A stretch of DNA of 64,000 nucleotides, taken from Rhizobacter sp. Root404. Its GTDB lineage: Bacteria > Pseudomonadota > Gammaproteobacteria > Burkholderiales > Burkholderiaceae_C. Positions 8,525 through 17,512 of the stretch are shown here, piece after piece (the stretch's first letter is position 1; each line of letters begins with the position of its first letter). The notes beneath the pieces were generated by a model. It made no database searches. It was not told the origin of the DNA and was given only the letters and a program-made list of their open reading frames with translations. The stretch covers positions 858,921 to 922,920 of the forward strand of contig NZ_LMDS01000001.1 of assembly GCF_001425865.1 (NCBI RefSeq), read 5' to 3'. The position numbers and the translations under genes are program-made.

Positions 8525-9655
8525 ATGATCAACACCGACAAAATCGTTCGCCGACTGATCGCCCTGACCGCGGTGCTGGCCTCGGCCGCCGTCTGGTGGC
8601 CCACCCCGGCCCAGGCGATGCGCCTGAAGGAAGTCGCCTCGGTGCAGGGGGTCCGCACCAACCAGCTGGTCGGCTACGGCCTGGTCGTCGGCCTTGACGG
8701 CACCGGTGACCAGACCACCTCCACCCCGTTCACCACGCAGAGCATCAACGCGCTGCTGCAGCAGATGGGCGTCACGGTGCCGGCCGGCACCAGCATGCAG
8801 CTGAAGAACGTCGCCGCGGTGATGGTGACGGCGCAACTGCCGCCGTTCGCGCAGCCGGGCCAGCAGGTCGACGTGACGGTCTCGTCGCTCGGCAACGCCA
8901 AGTCGCTGCGCGGCGGCACGCTGATCGCCACGCCGCTGAAGGGCGCCGACGGCCAGATCTACGCGCTGGCCCAGGGCAACCTGGTGGTCGGCGGCGCCGG
9001 CGCCTCGGCGGCCGGCTCCAAGGTCCAGATCAACCACCTGAGCGCCGGCCGCGTGCCCGAGGGCGCGACCGTGGAGCGCGCCGTGCCGACGCCGCTGAAC
9101 CAGGGCGAGTACCTGCAGCTCGACCTGAACGCCAACGACTACAACACCGCCCGCGAAGTGGCCCGTGCCGTCAACGCCAAGATGGGTGCCGGCGTCGCAC
9201 AGGCACTGGACGGCCGCGTGGTGCGCGTGCGCATGCCGGCCAGCACCGATGCGCGCGTCGCCTTCATGGCCGACATCGAGAACCTGCCGCTCGAACTGGC
9301 CGCACCAGCCGCGAAGGTCGTGATCAACGCGCGCACCGGCTCGGTCGTCGTCAACCAGACCGTCACGCTGAACGCCTGTGCGGTCGCGCACGGCAGCCTG
9401 TCGGTCACGATCAACTCGACGCCGATGGTGAGCCAGCCCGGCCCGCTGTCGAACGGCACGACCGTCTCGCGCGACAAGGCCGACATCACGATCAGGCAGG
9501 AGCCCGGCTCGCTGATCCAGCTGCCGGCGGGCACCAAGCTGGCCGACGTCGTCAAGGCGCTGAACTCGCTCGGCGCGACGCCGCAGGACCTGCTCGCGAT
9601 CCTGCAGGCGATGAAGACCGCCGGGGCACTGAATGCGGAAATCGAGGTGATCTGA
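8525..9655 (+). CDS. flgI: flagellar P-ring protein FlgI
   Basis: FlgI is the periplasmic P-ring subunit. The 376-residue precursor has a Sec signal peptide ending near PTPAQA (residues about 24-29). The mature family signature MRLKEVASVQGVRTNQLVGY and GLVVGLDGTGDQT follows. The frame is open upstream through flgH, but the ATG at 8525 gives the signal peptide and normal length. flgJ starts 2 bases after the stop. Confidence 0.96.
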   Translation: MINTDKIVRRLIALTAVLASAAVWWPTPAQAMRLKEVASVQGVRTNQLVGYGLVVGLDGTGDQTTSTPFTTQSINALLQQMGVTVPAGTSMQLKNVAAVMVTAQLPPFAQPGQQVDVTVSSLGNAKSLRGGTLIATPLKGADGQIYALAQGNLVVGGAGASAAGSKVQINHLSAGRVPEGATVERAVPTPLNQGEYLQLDLNANDYNTAREVARAVNAKMGAGVAQALDGRVVRVRMPASTDARVAFMADIENLPLELAAPAAKVVINARTGSVVVNQTVTLNACAVAHGSLSVTINSTPMVSQPGPLSNGTTVSRDKADITIRQEPGSLIQLPAGTKLADVVKALNSLGATPQDLLAILQAMKTAGALNAEIEVI

Positions 9656-9657
9656 CC

Positions 9658-10545
9658 ATGGCGATCTCCGGCCTTTCCGCGACGACCGGCGACGCCGGCG
9701 CACTGGATCCGACAGGCAGCGCCTTGCGGGCGCGGGCGGCGAGCGACCCGAAGGCCGCCATCCGCATGGCTGCCAAGCAGTTCGAGGCGATGTTCATGCA
9801 GCAGCTGATGAAGAGCATGCGCGAGTCGTCGCTCGGCACCGGGCTGCTCGAGAACTCGGGCACGCAGATGGGCACCGAGATGCTGGACACCCAGTTCGCC
9901 AACAAGATGAGCGGCGCGCCCGGCGGTCTGGCCGACGTGATCGCGCGCCAGCTCGAGCGCCAGATGAACGGCGTCGCGTCCGCCGTGCAGGCGGCGATCC
10001 CCGCGGCGAGCGCGGCCGGCGCGCCGATGGGTGGCGCGGCAAGGATCAATCCGAGCCAGGAAGAATTCCTGCGGATACACCAGCAATCGGCCGCCGGCGC
10101 GGAGGCGCAGACCGGCATTCCCGCGACTTTCATGGTCGCGCAGGCGGCGCACGAGTCGGGCTGGGGCAAGCACGAGATCCGCAACGCCGATGGCAGCAGC
10201 TCGCACAATCTGTTCGGCATCAAGGCCGGCGCGAACTGGAAGGGCCAGGTCACGCGGGTCGTCACGACCGAGGTGATCGACGGCCAGCCACGCAAGGTGG
10301 TGGCGAAGTTCCGCGCCTACGCGAGCTACGACGAATCCTTCCGTGACTACGCGCAGCTGATGAAGGACAACCCGCGCTATGCGCAGGTCGTCGCCGCCGG
10401 CAACAACGCGCAGGGTTTCGCGCAGGGCCTGCAGAAGGCCGGCTACGCGACCGACCCGGCCTACGCCGCCAAGCTGACCCGCGTCATCAACACCACGCTG
10501 CGCTTGCAGCAGGCCACGCTGCGCGCGCCGCAGACGCTGGCATGA
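9658..10545 (+). CDS. flgJ: flagellar rod-assembly muramidase FlgJ
   Basis: FlgJ is a bifunctional protein: an N-terminal rod-capping domain and a C-terminal peptidoglycan hydrolase that opens the wall for the rod. The 295-residue product has the rod-binding part at about residues 20-105 (AAKQFEAMFMQQLMKSMRES). The glucosaminidase domain spans about 140-290, with the catalytic Glu in FMVAQAAHESGWGKHE. The two-domain form is typical of beta- and gammaproteobacteria. It is tightly coupled to flgI (2 bases) and flgK (10 bases). Confidence 0.95.
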   Translation: MAISGLSATTGDAGALDPTGSALRARAASDPKAAIRMAAKQFEAMFMQQLMKSMRESSLGTGLLENSGTQMGTEMLDTQFANKMSGAPGGLADVIARQLERQMNGVASAVQAAIPAASAAGAPMGGAARINPSQEEFLRIHQQSAAGAEAQTGIPATFMVAQAAHESGWGKHEIRNADGSSSHNLFGIKAGANWKGQVTRVVTTEVIDGQPRKVVAKFRAYASYDESFRDYAQLMKDNPRYAQVVAAGNNAQGFAQGLQKAGYATDPAYAAKLTRVINTTLRLQQATLRAPQTLA

Positions 10546-10555
10546 AAGGCCTGCG

Positions 10556-12496
10556 ATGAGCGTCCTGATGTCGATCGGCAAGACCGCGATGTTCGCGAGC
10601 TACGCCGCGCTGCAGACCGTCGGCAACAACATCGCCAACGCGAACACCGCCGGCTACTCGCGCCAGACCACGGTGCTGGCCGATGCGCCTGGGCAGTTCA
10701 CCGGTTCGGGCTTCTTCGGCCGCGGTGTCGACGTGACGACCGTTTCGCGTTCGTACGACAAGTACCTGACCAACCAGGCCGTCGGCACCGGCTCGGTGGC
10801 CGCTGCCGACGCGGCGCGGGTGGACAAGCTCACGCAGCTCGAGAACGTCTTTCCGATCGGCACCACGGGCGTCGGCTACGCCGCCGGCGAGTTCCTGAAC
10901 TCGTTCGTCGACCTGTCCAACAACCCGGCCGATTCGTCGGCGCGCCAGGTCGTGCTGAGCCAGGCGCAGGATCTGGCTTCGCGTTTCCGCGCGGCGGCCG
11001 ACCAGCTCGGCGCGCTGCAGGCCGGCGTCACGCAGGACGTGAAGACCTCGGTCGCGAGCCTGAACACGCTGGCGCAGCAGGTCGCCAAGCTCAACGAACA
11101 GATTGCCGCGCTGCAGGGCGCCGGGCAGCCGCCGAACCAGCTGCTGGACGAGCGCGACCGGCTCGTCAGCCAGATCGCGAGCACGATCAACGTCACCACC
11201 ATCCAGGCCGACGACGGCAGCGTGGGGCTGTTCATCGGTGGCGGGCAGAACCTCGTGCTGGGCGCCAAGGCGAACACGGTCAAGGCGGTGCCCGACACCT
11301 TCGACCCGGCCAAGGTGATGCTCACGATGGCCGAGGGCGGCTTCGACCGGATCATCCCGCCGGACAGCCTGGCGGGCGGATCGCTCTCCGGCCTGCTGAG
11401 GTTCCAGAACGATGACCTGACGGCTGCCAACAACCTGCTGGGCCAGATGGCCGCCGGCCTCAGCGGCGCGATCAACGGGCAGCAGGCGCTCGGCCTCGAC
11501 CTGGGTCAGCCCCCGGGCGCCGGCGCCCCGATCTTCGCGGTCGGCGCGCCGCGCGTGCTCGATGCGCGCGCGAACGCCGGCACGGCCGTGCTCGGCATCA
11601 CGATCGACGATTCGTCCCAGGTGCAGGCGAGCGACTACGAACTCGCATTCGACGGTACCAATTACTCGCTGACGCGCCTGAGCGACAACACCGCGGTGGC
11701 CGGCAGCCCCTACACGCCGGCGCAACTGACGGCCGGCGTGCAACTCGACGGCATCACCTTGCAGCTCACCGGTGGCACCGCCGCGAACGGCGACCGTTTC
11801 CTGCTGCAACCGGTGGGCAACGCCGCGCAGAGCATGCAAAGCGTGCTGGGCAGCACCAAGGGCCTGGCGGCCGCGGCGCCGTTCACCGGCAGCACCGGCA
11901 TCAACAACACCGGCACCGCGACGATCGCGTCGCTCAGCGCGGTCGATCCCGCCTACAACGGCACGCTGAGCACCGCGATCACGTTCACCTCCGCCACCGG
12001 GGACTACGCGTGGACGATGAGCGACGGCTCGTCCGGCACCGGCACCTGGACGGCCGGCAGCCCGATCACGCTGAACGGCTTCGCGCTGAACCTGAACGGC
12101 GTGCCGAAGAGCGGCGACACGCTCGGCGTCGTGCCGACCGTGTCGGTCGGCTCGAACAACGGCAATGCACTCGCGTTCGCGCGTCTGGCGGACCAGGGCA
12201 TCGTCGCGTCGGCCGGCGGCGCCGGCACGAGTGCGCCGGCGCAGTCGATCACCGACGCCTACGCGAGCGCACTGGCCAACATCGGCGTGCGCGTGCAGGG
12301 CGGCAAGACGGCGGCCTCGATCTCGAGCGCGACCGCGAGCGAGGCCGAGTCGGCACGGGCCAACAAGGCCGGCGTCAACCTCGACGAGGAAGCCGCCAAG
12401 CTGATCCAGTACCAGCAGAGCTACCAGGCCGCCGCCAAGATCCTCCAGGTCGCACAGTCGATCTTCGACACCATCCTGCAGACGGCAGCCCGCTGA
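10556..12496 (+). CDS. flgK: hook-filament junction protein FlgK (HAP1)
   Basis: FlgK is the first hook-associated protein and joins hook to filament. The 646-residue product has the N-terminal axial motif GNNIANANTAGYSRQ, which is the FlgK form, and the conserved EFLNSFVDLSNNPADSSARQV segment. The C-terminal helix reads EEAAKLIQYQQSYQAAAKIL. The central variable part is beta-rich. It is followed 17 bases later by flgL, the usual order. Confidence 0.96.
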   Translation: MSVLMSIGKTAMFASYAALQTVGNNIANANTAGYSRQTTVLADAPGQFTGSGFFGRGVDVTTVSRSYDKYLTNQAVGTGSVAAADAARVDKLTQLENVFPIGTTGVGYAAGEFLNSFVDLSNNPADSSARQVVLSQAQDLASRFRAAADQLGALQAGVTQDVKTSVASLNTLAQQVAKLNEQIAALQGAGQPPNQLLDERDRLVSQIASTINVTTIQADDGSVGLFIGGGQNLVLGAKANTVKAVPDTFDPAKVMLTMAEGGFDRIIPPDSLAGGSLSGLLRFQNDDLTAANNLLGQMAAGLSGAINGQQALGLDLGQPPGAGAPIFAVGAPRVLDARANAGTAVLGITIDDSSQVQASDYELAFDGTNYSLTRLSDNTAVAGSPYTPAQLTAGVQLDGITLQLTGGTAANGDRFLLQPVGNAAQSMQSVLGSTKGLAAAAPFTGSTGINNTGTATIASLSAVDPAYNGTLSTAITFTSATGDYAWTMSDGSSGTGTWTAGSPITLNGFALNLNGVPKSGDTLGVVPTVSVGSNNGNALAFARLADQGIVASAGGAGTSAPAQSITDAYASALANIGVRVQGGKTAASISSATASEAESARANKAGVNLDEEAAKLIQYQQSYQAAAKILQVAQSIFDTILQTAAR

Positions 12497-12513
12497 ACGA
12501 GACGGACACCCCC

Positions 12514-13710
12514 ATGCGCATCAGCACGACCAACAGCTACAACACCTCGCTCGATTCGTTGATGGACCGCCAGTCCCGGCTGGCCGAGACGCAGGAGCAG
12601 ATGACGACCGGCAAGCGCGTCAACCGCGCCAGCGACGACCCGGCCGCCGCGGCGCGCGCGGAGCGCGCACTGGCGTCGGAGCGGCGCAGCGTCGCGAGCC
12701 AGCGGGCCGTGGATGCGAGCGACAACGCGATGCGCCTGACCGAAGGCGCGCTCGGCGACGCCGGCGACCTGCTGCAGACCGCACGCGAGGCGCTGGTTTC
12801 GGCCGGCAACCCGACCTTCAGCGACAAGGAGCGGCTCGGCGTCGCGAACCAGCTCGCCGACCTGCGGGCGCAGCTGCTCGCGGTCGCGAACCGCACCGAC
12901 AGCGCCGGCATCCACCTTTTCGGTGGCCAGGGCGCGAGCCAGGCGCCGTTCACCGACCTGCCCGGCGGCGTGCAGTTCCAGGGCGCGTCGGGCCAGACGC
13001 AAGCCGCGAGCAGCGATGCGCTGCCGCTGACCATCGACGGCGAATCGACCTGGATGCAGGCGCGCAACGGCAACGGCGTGTTCGTTGCCCGCGCCGTCAC
13101 CAGCACCGGCAGCGCGTGGATCGGCTCCGGCAACGTGATCGATCCGTCGGCGCTGACCGGTTCCACCTACAGCCTGCAGTTCAGCGTGAGCGGCGCCAGC
13201 ACCACCTACTCGGTTCTGAAGGACGGCCTGCCGACCGCACAGACCAACGTCGCCTACAGCAGCGGCCAGGCAATCCAGGTCGACGGCATGTCGACCAAGA
13301 TCACCGGCCAACCGGCCGACGGCGATGCGTTCCAACTCGCGCCGTCGAACTCGAACCTCAGTGTCTTCGACGCGCTCGACAAGGCCATCGCCGAGCTGAA
13401 GACGCCCGGCCGCACGGGCACGCAGATCGCGCAATCGAACGTCGAGAACCTGTCGAACATCGACGCGGTGATGGGCCAGGTGGCGGCGGGCCGCAGCCAG
13501 GTCGGCGCCACGATGAACCGCGTCGACGCGGTGACCGAGCGCCTGTCGGCGCTGAAGCTGTCGAGCCAGACCGAACGCGCCCACGCCGAAGACCTGGACA
13601 TGACGCAGGCGATCTCCGATTTCTCGAACCAGCAGACCGGCTACGATGCGGCCCTGAAGGCCTATTCGATGGTGCAGCGGCTGTCGCTGTTCAACTATCT
13701 CAACACCTGA
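12514..13710 (+). CDS. flgL: hook-filament junction protein FlgL (HAP3)
   Basis: FlgL is the second junction protein, a short flagellin homologue. The 398-residue product begins MRISTTNSYNTSLDSLM and carries the flagellin-like N-terminus QMTTGKRVNRASDDPAAA. The C-terminal segment is AEDLDMTQAISDFSNQQTGYDAALKAYSM. The frame is open upstream in the shadow of flgK. The ATG at 12514 is supported by family length. It ends the flagellar block. A signalling gene starts 24 bases later on the same strand, so read-through into it is likely. Confidence 0.95.
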   Translation: MRISTTNSYNTSLDSLMDRQSRLAETQEQMTTGKRVNRASDDPAAAARAERALASERRSVASQRAVDASDNAMRLTEGALGDAGDLLQTAREALVSAGNPTFSDKERLGVANQLADLRAQLLAVANRTDSAGIHLFGGQGASQAPFTDLPGGVQFQGASGQTQAASSDALPLTIDGESTWMQARNGNGVFVARAVTSTGSAWIGSGNVIDPSALTGSTYSLQFSVSGASTTYSVLKDGLPTAQTNVAYSSGQAIQVDGMSTKITGQPADGDAFQLAPSNSNLSVFDALDKAIAELKTPGRTGTQIAQSNVENLSNIDAVMGQVAAGRSQVGATMNRVDAVTERLSALKLSSQTERAHAEDLDMTQAISDFSNQQTGYDAALKAYSMVQRLSLFNYLNT

Positions 13711-13734
13711 CATGAATTCTCCCGAGCCGGTGGC

Positions 13735-14940
13735 ATGAGCGACATCACGATCCTGGGGCAGGTCGCCCTCGGCTATTCACCGTTCATCGACCGCCAGCGC
13801 GCGGTCACCGCCACCCGGCTGACCGTGTTTCCCTTGCGGCCCGACGCGGTGCTGGATGTCGGGCAACTGCTGCACGAGGTCGGCAACGTCTGGCCGGCGA
13901 GCGGCGCGCGCGTGTCGCTCAATCTCGTCAGCGAGAGCCTGCTGCAGGAACTGCTGCTCGCTCAGCCGACCGCCAACCTGATGGTCGAGGTGCCCGCGTT
14001 CATGGCCGCGGACGAGGCCAATGTCGACGCGCTGGTCGCGCTGCACAAGAACGGCAGCACGCTGCTGCTGAAGGGCCGCCCGCTGAAGGAACTGCCGCGC
14101 GCGGTGCTGCCGTGCTTCAAGTATTCGATCATCGACCTCGCCGACGACCGGCGCGTGAACGATCCCCACGCGCCTACCGGCGTGACCCGCAGCATCGCGC
14201 ACGTGCAGTCGGGCGTGCGCACGGTGGCCGACATGGAAGGCGCGTTCGCGCGCGGCGCCGAGGCCGTGCTCGGCTGGCCGATCGACGATGCCGTCACGAC
14301 GACCGCCGCCCGCAGCGGGCAGGCCGTGGCCGCGCCCGGCATGCAGACCATCGCCGAGCTGATTCGCCAGGTCGACAAGGAAGAGCCGATCGAGAAGCTC
14401 GAGACCACGCTCAAGCGCGATCCTGCGCTGGCCTTCAAGCTGCTGCGCTACATCAACTCGCCGGCGTTCGGGCTGCGCGTCGAGATCAGCTCGTTCCGCC
14501 ACGCGATCATGATGCTCGGCTACCAGCGCCTGAAGCGCTGGCTCGCGCTGCTGCTGGCCACCGCCAGCAAGGACGTGAACCTGAAGCCGGTGATGTTCGC
14601 GGCGGTGCGCCGCGGGCTGCTGATGGAAGAGCTGGTGCGCGGCAGCGGCGACGAGGAGATGCGCAACGAGATGTTCATCTGCGGCGTGTTCTCGCTGCTC
14701 GACCGGATGTTCCAGCAGCCGTTCTCGAAACTGCTCGAGTCGATCCCGGTGCCCGAGCGGGTGCGCCAGGCGCTGGCCGACGGTGACGGGCCGTACCAGC
14801 CCTACGTGGAGCTCGTGCAGGCGATCGAGAACGAGGCGCTGTTCGACTTCCGCGAGGCGGCCGACCGCCTGATGATGAGCGTCAGCGAGATCAACCGCGC
14901 CGAGTTGCGCGCGTTGATGTCCGCCAGCGAGCTGGAATAA
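13735..14940 (+). CDS. degenerate-EAL plus HDOD domain signalling protein
   Basis: The 401-residue product resembles YuxH-type proteins. Residues about 1-190 look like an EAL-fold domain lacking the E-A-L catalytic motif (GQVALGYSPFIDRQRAV occupies the N-terminal strand). Residues about 200-390 are an HDOD domain (LETTLKRDPALAFKLLRYIN, FRHAIMMLGYQRLKRW). HDOD proteins act as non-catalytic signalling adaptors, often in motility or c-di-GMP networks. It lies 24 bases after flgL and 12 bases before a histidine kinase gene, so a link to motility control is likely but inferred. Confidence 0.85.
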   Translation: MSDITILGQVALGYSPFIDRQRAVTATRLTVFPLRPDAVLDVGQLLHEVGNVWPASGARVSLNLVSESLLQELLLAQPTANLMVEVPAFMAADEANVDALVALHKNGSTLLLKGRPLKELPRAVLPCFKYSIIDLADDRRVNDPHAPTGVTRSIAHVQSGVRTVADMEGAFARGAEAVLGWPIDDAVTTTAARSGQAVAAPGMQTIAELIRQVDKEEPIEKLETTLKRDPALAFKLLRYINSPAFGLRVEISSFRHAIMMLGYQRLKRWLALLLATASKDVNLKPVMFAAVRRGLLMEELVRGSGDEEMRNEMFICGVFSLLDRMFQQPFSKLLESIPVPERVRQALADGDGPYQPYVELVQAIENEALFDFREAADRLMMSVSEINRAELRALMSASELE

Positions 14941-14952
14941 CCTGGCCTGAGC

Positions 14953-16776
14953 ATGGCATCGGCCCGGCCGTGGTTCGGCGCCGCGGCGTGGCGGCGGCTT
15001 CGCGATCTGGGGCCCGCCGCCCGGCGCGAGCGCGAGCGGGCGGTCGCTCGCCTCGCGCGCGACTGCGAGCTGATGTTCGGCCTGCCCGGCGTCGGCATCG
15101 CCTTTGTTCGCGACGATCGGATCCAGCGGGCCAACGCCGCGCTGGCGGATCTGGTCGGTTGCCGCGCGGACGAACTGGCCGGCGTGCGCCTGGCCGACCT
15201 GTTCGCCCAGGCGGCTCCGGAGGCCGACGGCGGCTGGCGCGGCGAACGGCCGCTGCACTGCCGCGACGGCCGCGTGCTGTGGGTGCAGGCGCGCCAGCGC
15301 GCGGTCGTCGCCGGCGAATCCGGCGGTGAATCGATCGCGTCGTTCGTCAATGTCGATGCGCGGCATCGCGCCGAGCACGCCGTCGCGCGGCAGGCCGAGC
15401 GCACCCGCGCGATCCTGGATTCGGCATTGGTCGGCATCGTCACAGTCGGCGCGCAGGGCATCGAGTGGATGAACCGCTCGGCTCGGCGGATGTTCGGCGG
15501 CGACCTGGCGACGTTCGTGAACCTGCCGATCTCGACGGTCGCGACCGCGGATCCCGACCACCCGCTGCGGCGCAGCGACGCGTGGGGCGAGCTGGTCGAA
15601 GGCGAGACCGAGACCTTCGAATGCCGGCTCCAGGCGCGCGACGGCCGCCAGTTCTGGGTCGTCGGCAACGTCGTCTCGACCGCACGCGATGCCGGCGATC
15701 GCCAATTGACCTATGCGCTGCTCGACATCGAACGCCGGCGCGACGCCGAGGCGCGCATGTCGCAGGCCCGGGCGCAACTGCAGCGCATCATCGAGGCGGC
15801 GCCGCTCGCGATCGCGCTGCGCGACGCGCAGAGCCTGCGGGTGTTGCAGGTCAATGCCGTCGCGGCCGCGAACGCGCACGACGCACCCGGCGGGCTGATC
15901 GGCTGCACGCCGGAGGAAACCCACGCCCCCGACGTCGCGGCGCAGCAGCGGGCCGACATGCAGCACGCGCTCGCCGCGTCGGAGGTGACGACTAGGGAAT
16001 ACCGCGTCGAGCGCGACGGCGCGGTCCGCCTCTGGGACACGCGCTACCTGCCGCTCGCCAGCCATCCCGGTGCGCCGCCGGACCAGCTGCTGACCGTGGC
16101 GACCGACGTGACCGAGCAGCGTGCCGCGCAGGAAGCCCGCCTTGCCGCGGCGATCGAGCAGCGCGAGATGCTCGTGCGCGAGGTCCATCACCGCATCAAG
16201 AACAACCTGCAAGGGGTGGCCGGACTCCTCGAACAGATCGCGCAACGCAAGCCCGAGGTCGCCGAGCCGATCGCCGAGGTCGTCGGCCAGGTGCACGCAA
16301 TCGCACAGGTCTACGGGCTGCAGGTGGGGCAGGGCGGGCCGCTGCAGTTGACGCGGGTGGTCGAGGCGATCGTCGCGTCGGTGCAGCGCACGTTCGGGCG
16401 TTCGATCCGCGTCGAGGCCGGCGGTGCGACGGTGGCGCACTGGGCGCTGCCCGAGGCCGAGGCGATCCCGATCGCGCTGACGCTGAACGAGTTGCTGACG
16501 AACGCGATCAAGCACTGCGCGCCGTCCGCCGGCGCCGGACTGGCCTGCGCGTTGACGGCCAGCGACGACGTCCTGCAGGTGGTGATCTCGAATCCGGCGA
16601 CCCTGGCGCCCGGCTTCAGCCTGGCGCGCGTGCCGGGGGGCGTTTCGGGGCTCGGGCTGGTTCGTGCGCTGCTGCCGCGCCGCAGTGCCCACCTGACGCT
16701 GGAGCAGCAGGCCGAGCGGGTCGTGGCGACGCTCGCACTTCGCCCGCCCTGCATCGTTTCCACCAACTATCAGTAA
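14953..16776 (+). CDS. multi-PAS sensor kinase of the HisKA_2/HWE type
   Basis: This is a soluble 607-residue sensor kinase without a clear signal peptide or membrane segment. It has three PAS-like regions at about residues 35-140, 150-265 and 270-395. A HisKA_2 phosphoacceptor follows, with the H-box LVREVHHRIKNNLQGVAGLL near residue 410. The C-terminal HATPase has an N-box (LTLNELLTNAIKHC) and a G-rich end (GGVSGLGLVRALL). Kinases of this class often signal to ANTAR or atypical regulators, and an ANTAR response regulator follows 130 bases downstream. The cognate pairing is inferred. Confidence 0.88.
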   Translation: MASARPWFGAAAWRRLRDLGPAARRERERAVARLARDCELMFGLPGVGIAFVRDDRIQRANAALADLVGCRADELAGVRLADLFAQAAPEADGGWRGERPLHCRDGRVLWVQARQRAVVAGESGGESIASFVNVDARHRAEHAVARQAERTRAILDSALVGIVTVGAQGIEWMNRSARRMFGGDLATFVNLPISTVATADPDHPLRRSDAWGELVEGETETFECRLQARDGRQFWVVGNVVSTARDAGDRQLTYALLDIERRRDAEARMSQARAQLQRIIEAAPLAIALRDAQSLRVLQVNAVAAANAHDAPGGLIGCTPEETHAPDVAAQQRADMQHALAASEVTTREYRVERDGAVRLWDTRYLPLASHPGAPPDQLLTVATDVTEQRAAQEARLAAAIEQREMLVREVHHRIKNNLQGVAGLLEQIAQRKPEVAEPIAEVVGQVHAIAQVYGLQVGQGGPLQLTRVVEAIVASVQRTFGRSIRVEAGGATVAHWALPEAEAIPIALTLNELLTNAIKHCAPSAGAGLACALTASDDVLQVVISNPATLAPGFSLARVPGGVSGLGLVRALLPRRSAHLTLEQQAERVVATLALRPPCIVSTNYQ

Positions 16777-16832
16777 ACGATTGCAAATTCACCCGCGCGG
16801 TGGCGACCTGTCGTGATGAACCGCACGTCGTT

Positions 16833-16861
16833 TTGACACCCACGCATCGCTTGCAGAAACG
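16833..16861 (+). promoter_or_regulatory. possible sigma-70 promoter for the ANTAR regulator
   Basis: A perfect TTGACA lies at 16833-16838 in the 130-base gap between the HisKA_2 kinase and the ANTAR regulator. At 17-base spacing the -10 position reads GAAACG, which is poor. Only the -35 element is convincing. Confidence 0.25.
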
Positions 16862-16906
16862 TCACGCTGCGCGTCGTTCGTCGCATCGCCGAAAATCGAC
16901 TCGCAC

Positions 16907-17503
16907 ATGACAAATGACGATTCCGACACGATCCTGGTCGTCGACGACGACCGGTTGGTCCTGGCCACCCTGGCGCACGGGTTGTCCCAGGCGGGCTACC
17001 GGGTCATCGACGCCGACAACGGCGACGACGCGATCCTGCTCGCACGCGAGCATCGACCCGATCTGGCGCTGCTGGACATCCGCATGCAGGGCATGAGCGG
17101 CTTCGATGTCGCCGCCTGCCTGCGACAGACGAGCCGCGTGCCGTTCATGTTCCTGTCGGCATTCTGCGATGCCCAGACCACCGCGCAGGCGGCCTCGCTG
17201 GGTGCCATCGCCTGCCTGACCAAGCCGCTGGACATCCGCCAGATCCTGCCCGCCGTGGCGCAGGCGCTGGCGCAGTTGCGGTCGGCGCGCCACGCCGCAC
17301 CTGTGGCGCCAGCTGCCGACGCGGTCCGCTCGCCCGAGGTGCTGATGGCGGTCGGCGTGCTGATGCATCGCTATTCGCTGGCCCGCGAATCCGCGCTCGA
17401 ACAGCTCCGCCACATGGCGGCAGCCGAGCGGCTGTCGCTCGACGAGCATGCCCGGCGCCTGGTTCGCGCGGTCGAGATGCTTGCGTTGCCCGTCGCGGCC
17501 TGA
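16907..17503 (+). CDS. response regulator with ANTAR RNA-binding output
   Basis: The 198-residue product has an N-terminal receiver (residues 7-125), with acidic residues VVDDD, phospho-acceptor Asp57 in LALLDIRM, and Lys in CLTKPLD. The C-terminal ANTAR domain (about 140-195) follows the pattern LMAVGVLMHRYSLARESALE with LRHMAAAERLSLDEHAR. ANTAR proteins bind paired hexaloop hairpins in nascent RNA and prevent termination. Its likely kinase is the upstream HisKA_2 protein. It converges with the next gene, with 9 bases between stops. No target hairpin pair was identified in the window. Confidence 0.9.
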   Translation: MTNDDSDTILVVDDDRLVLATLAHGLSQAGYRVIDADNGDDAILLAREHRPDLALLDIRMQGMSGFDVAACLRQTSRVPFMFLSAFCDAQTTAQAASLGAIACLTKPLDIRQILPAVAQALAQLRSARHAAPVAPAADAVRSPEVLMAVGVLMHRYSLARESALEQLRHMAAAERLSLDEHARRLVRAVEMLALPVAA

Positions 17504-17512
17504 TCGGCGCCG

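Noticed and set aside
13777..16692. Long minus-strand open frame opposite the HDOD and kinase genes
   Set aside because: It is a GC-bias shadow; the opposite strand encodes clear HDOD, PAS and HisKA_2 motifs.
16888..16895. Second sigma-28-like -10 (GCCGAAAA) before the ANTAR regulator
   Set aside because: The -35 position 11 bases upstream has no TAAAG-like sequence, and it lies too close to the start codon.
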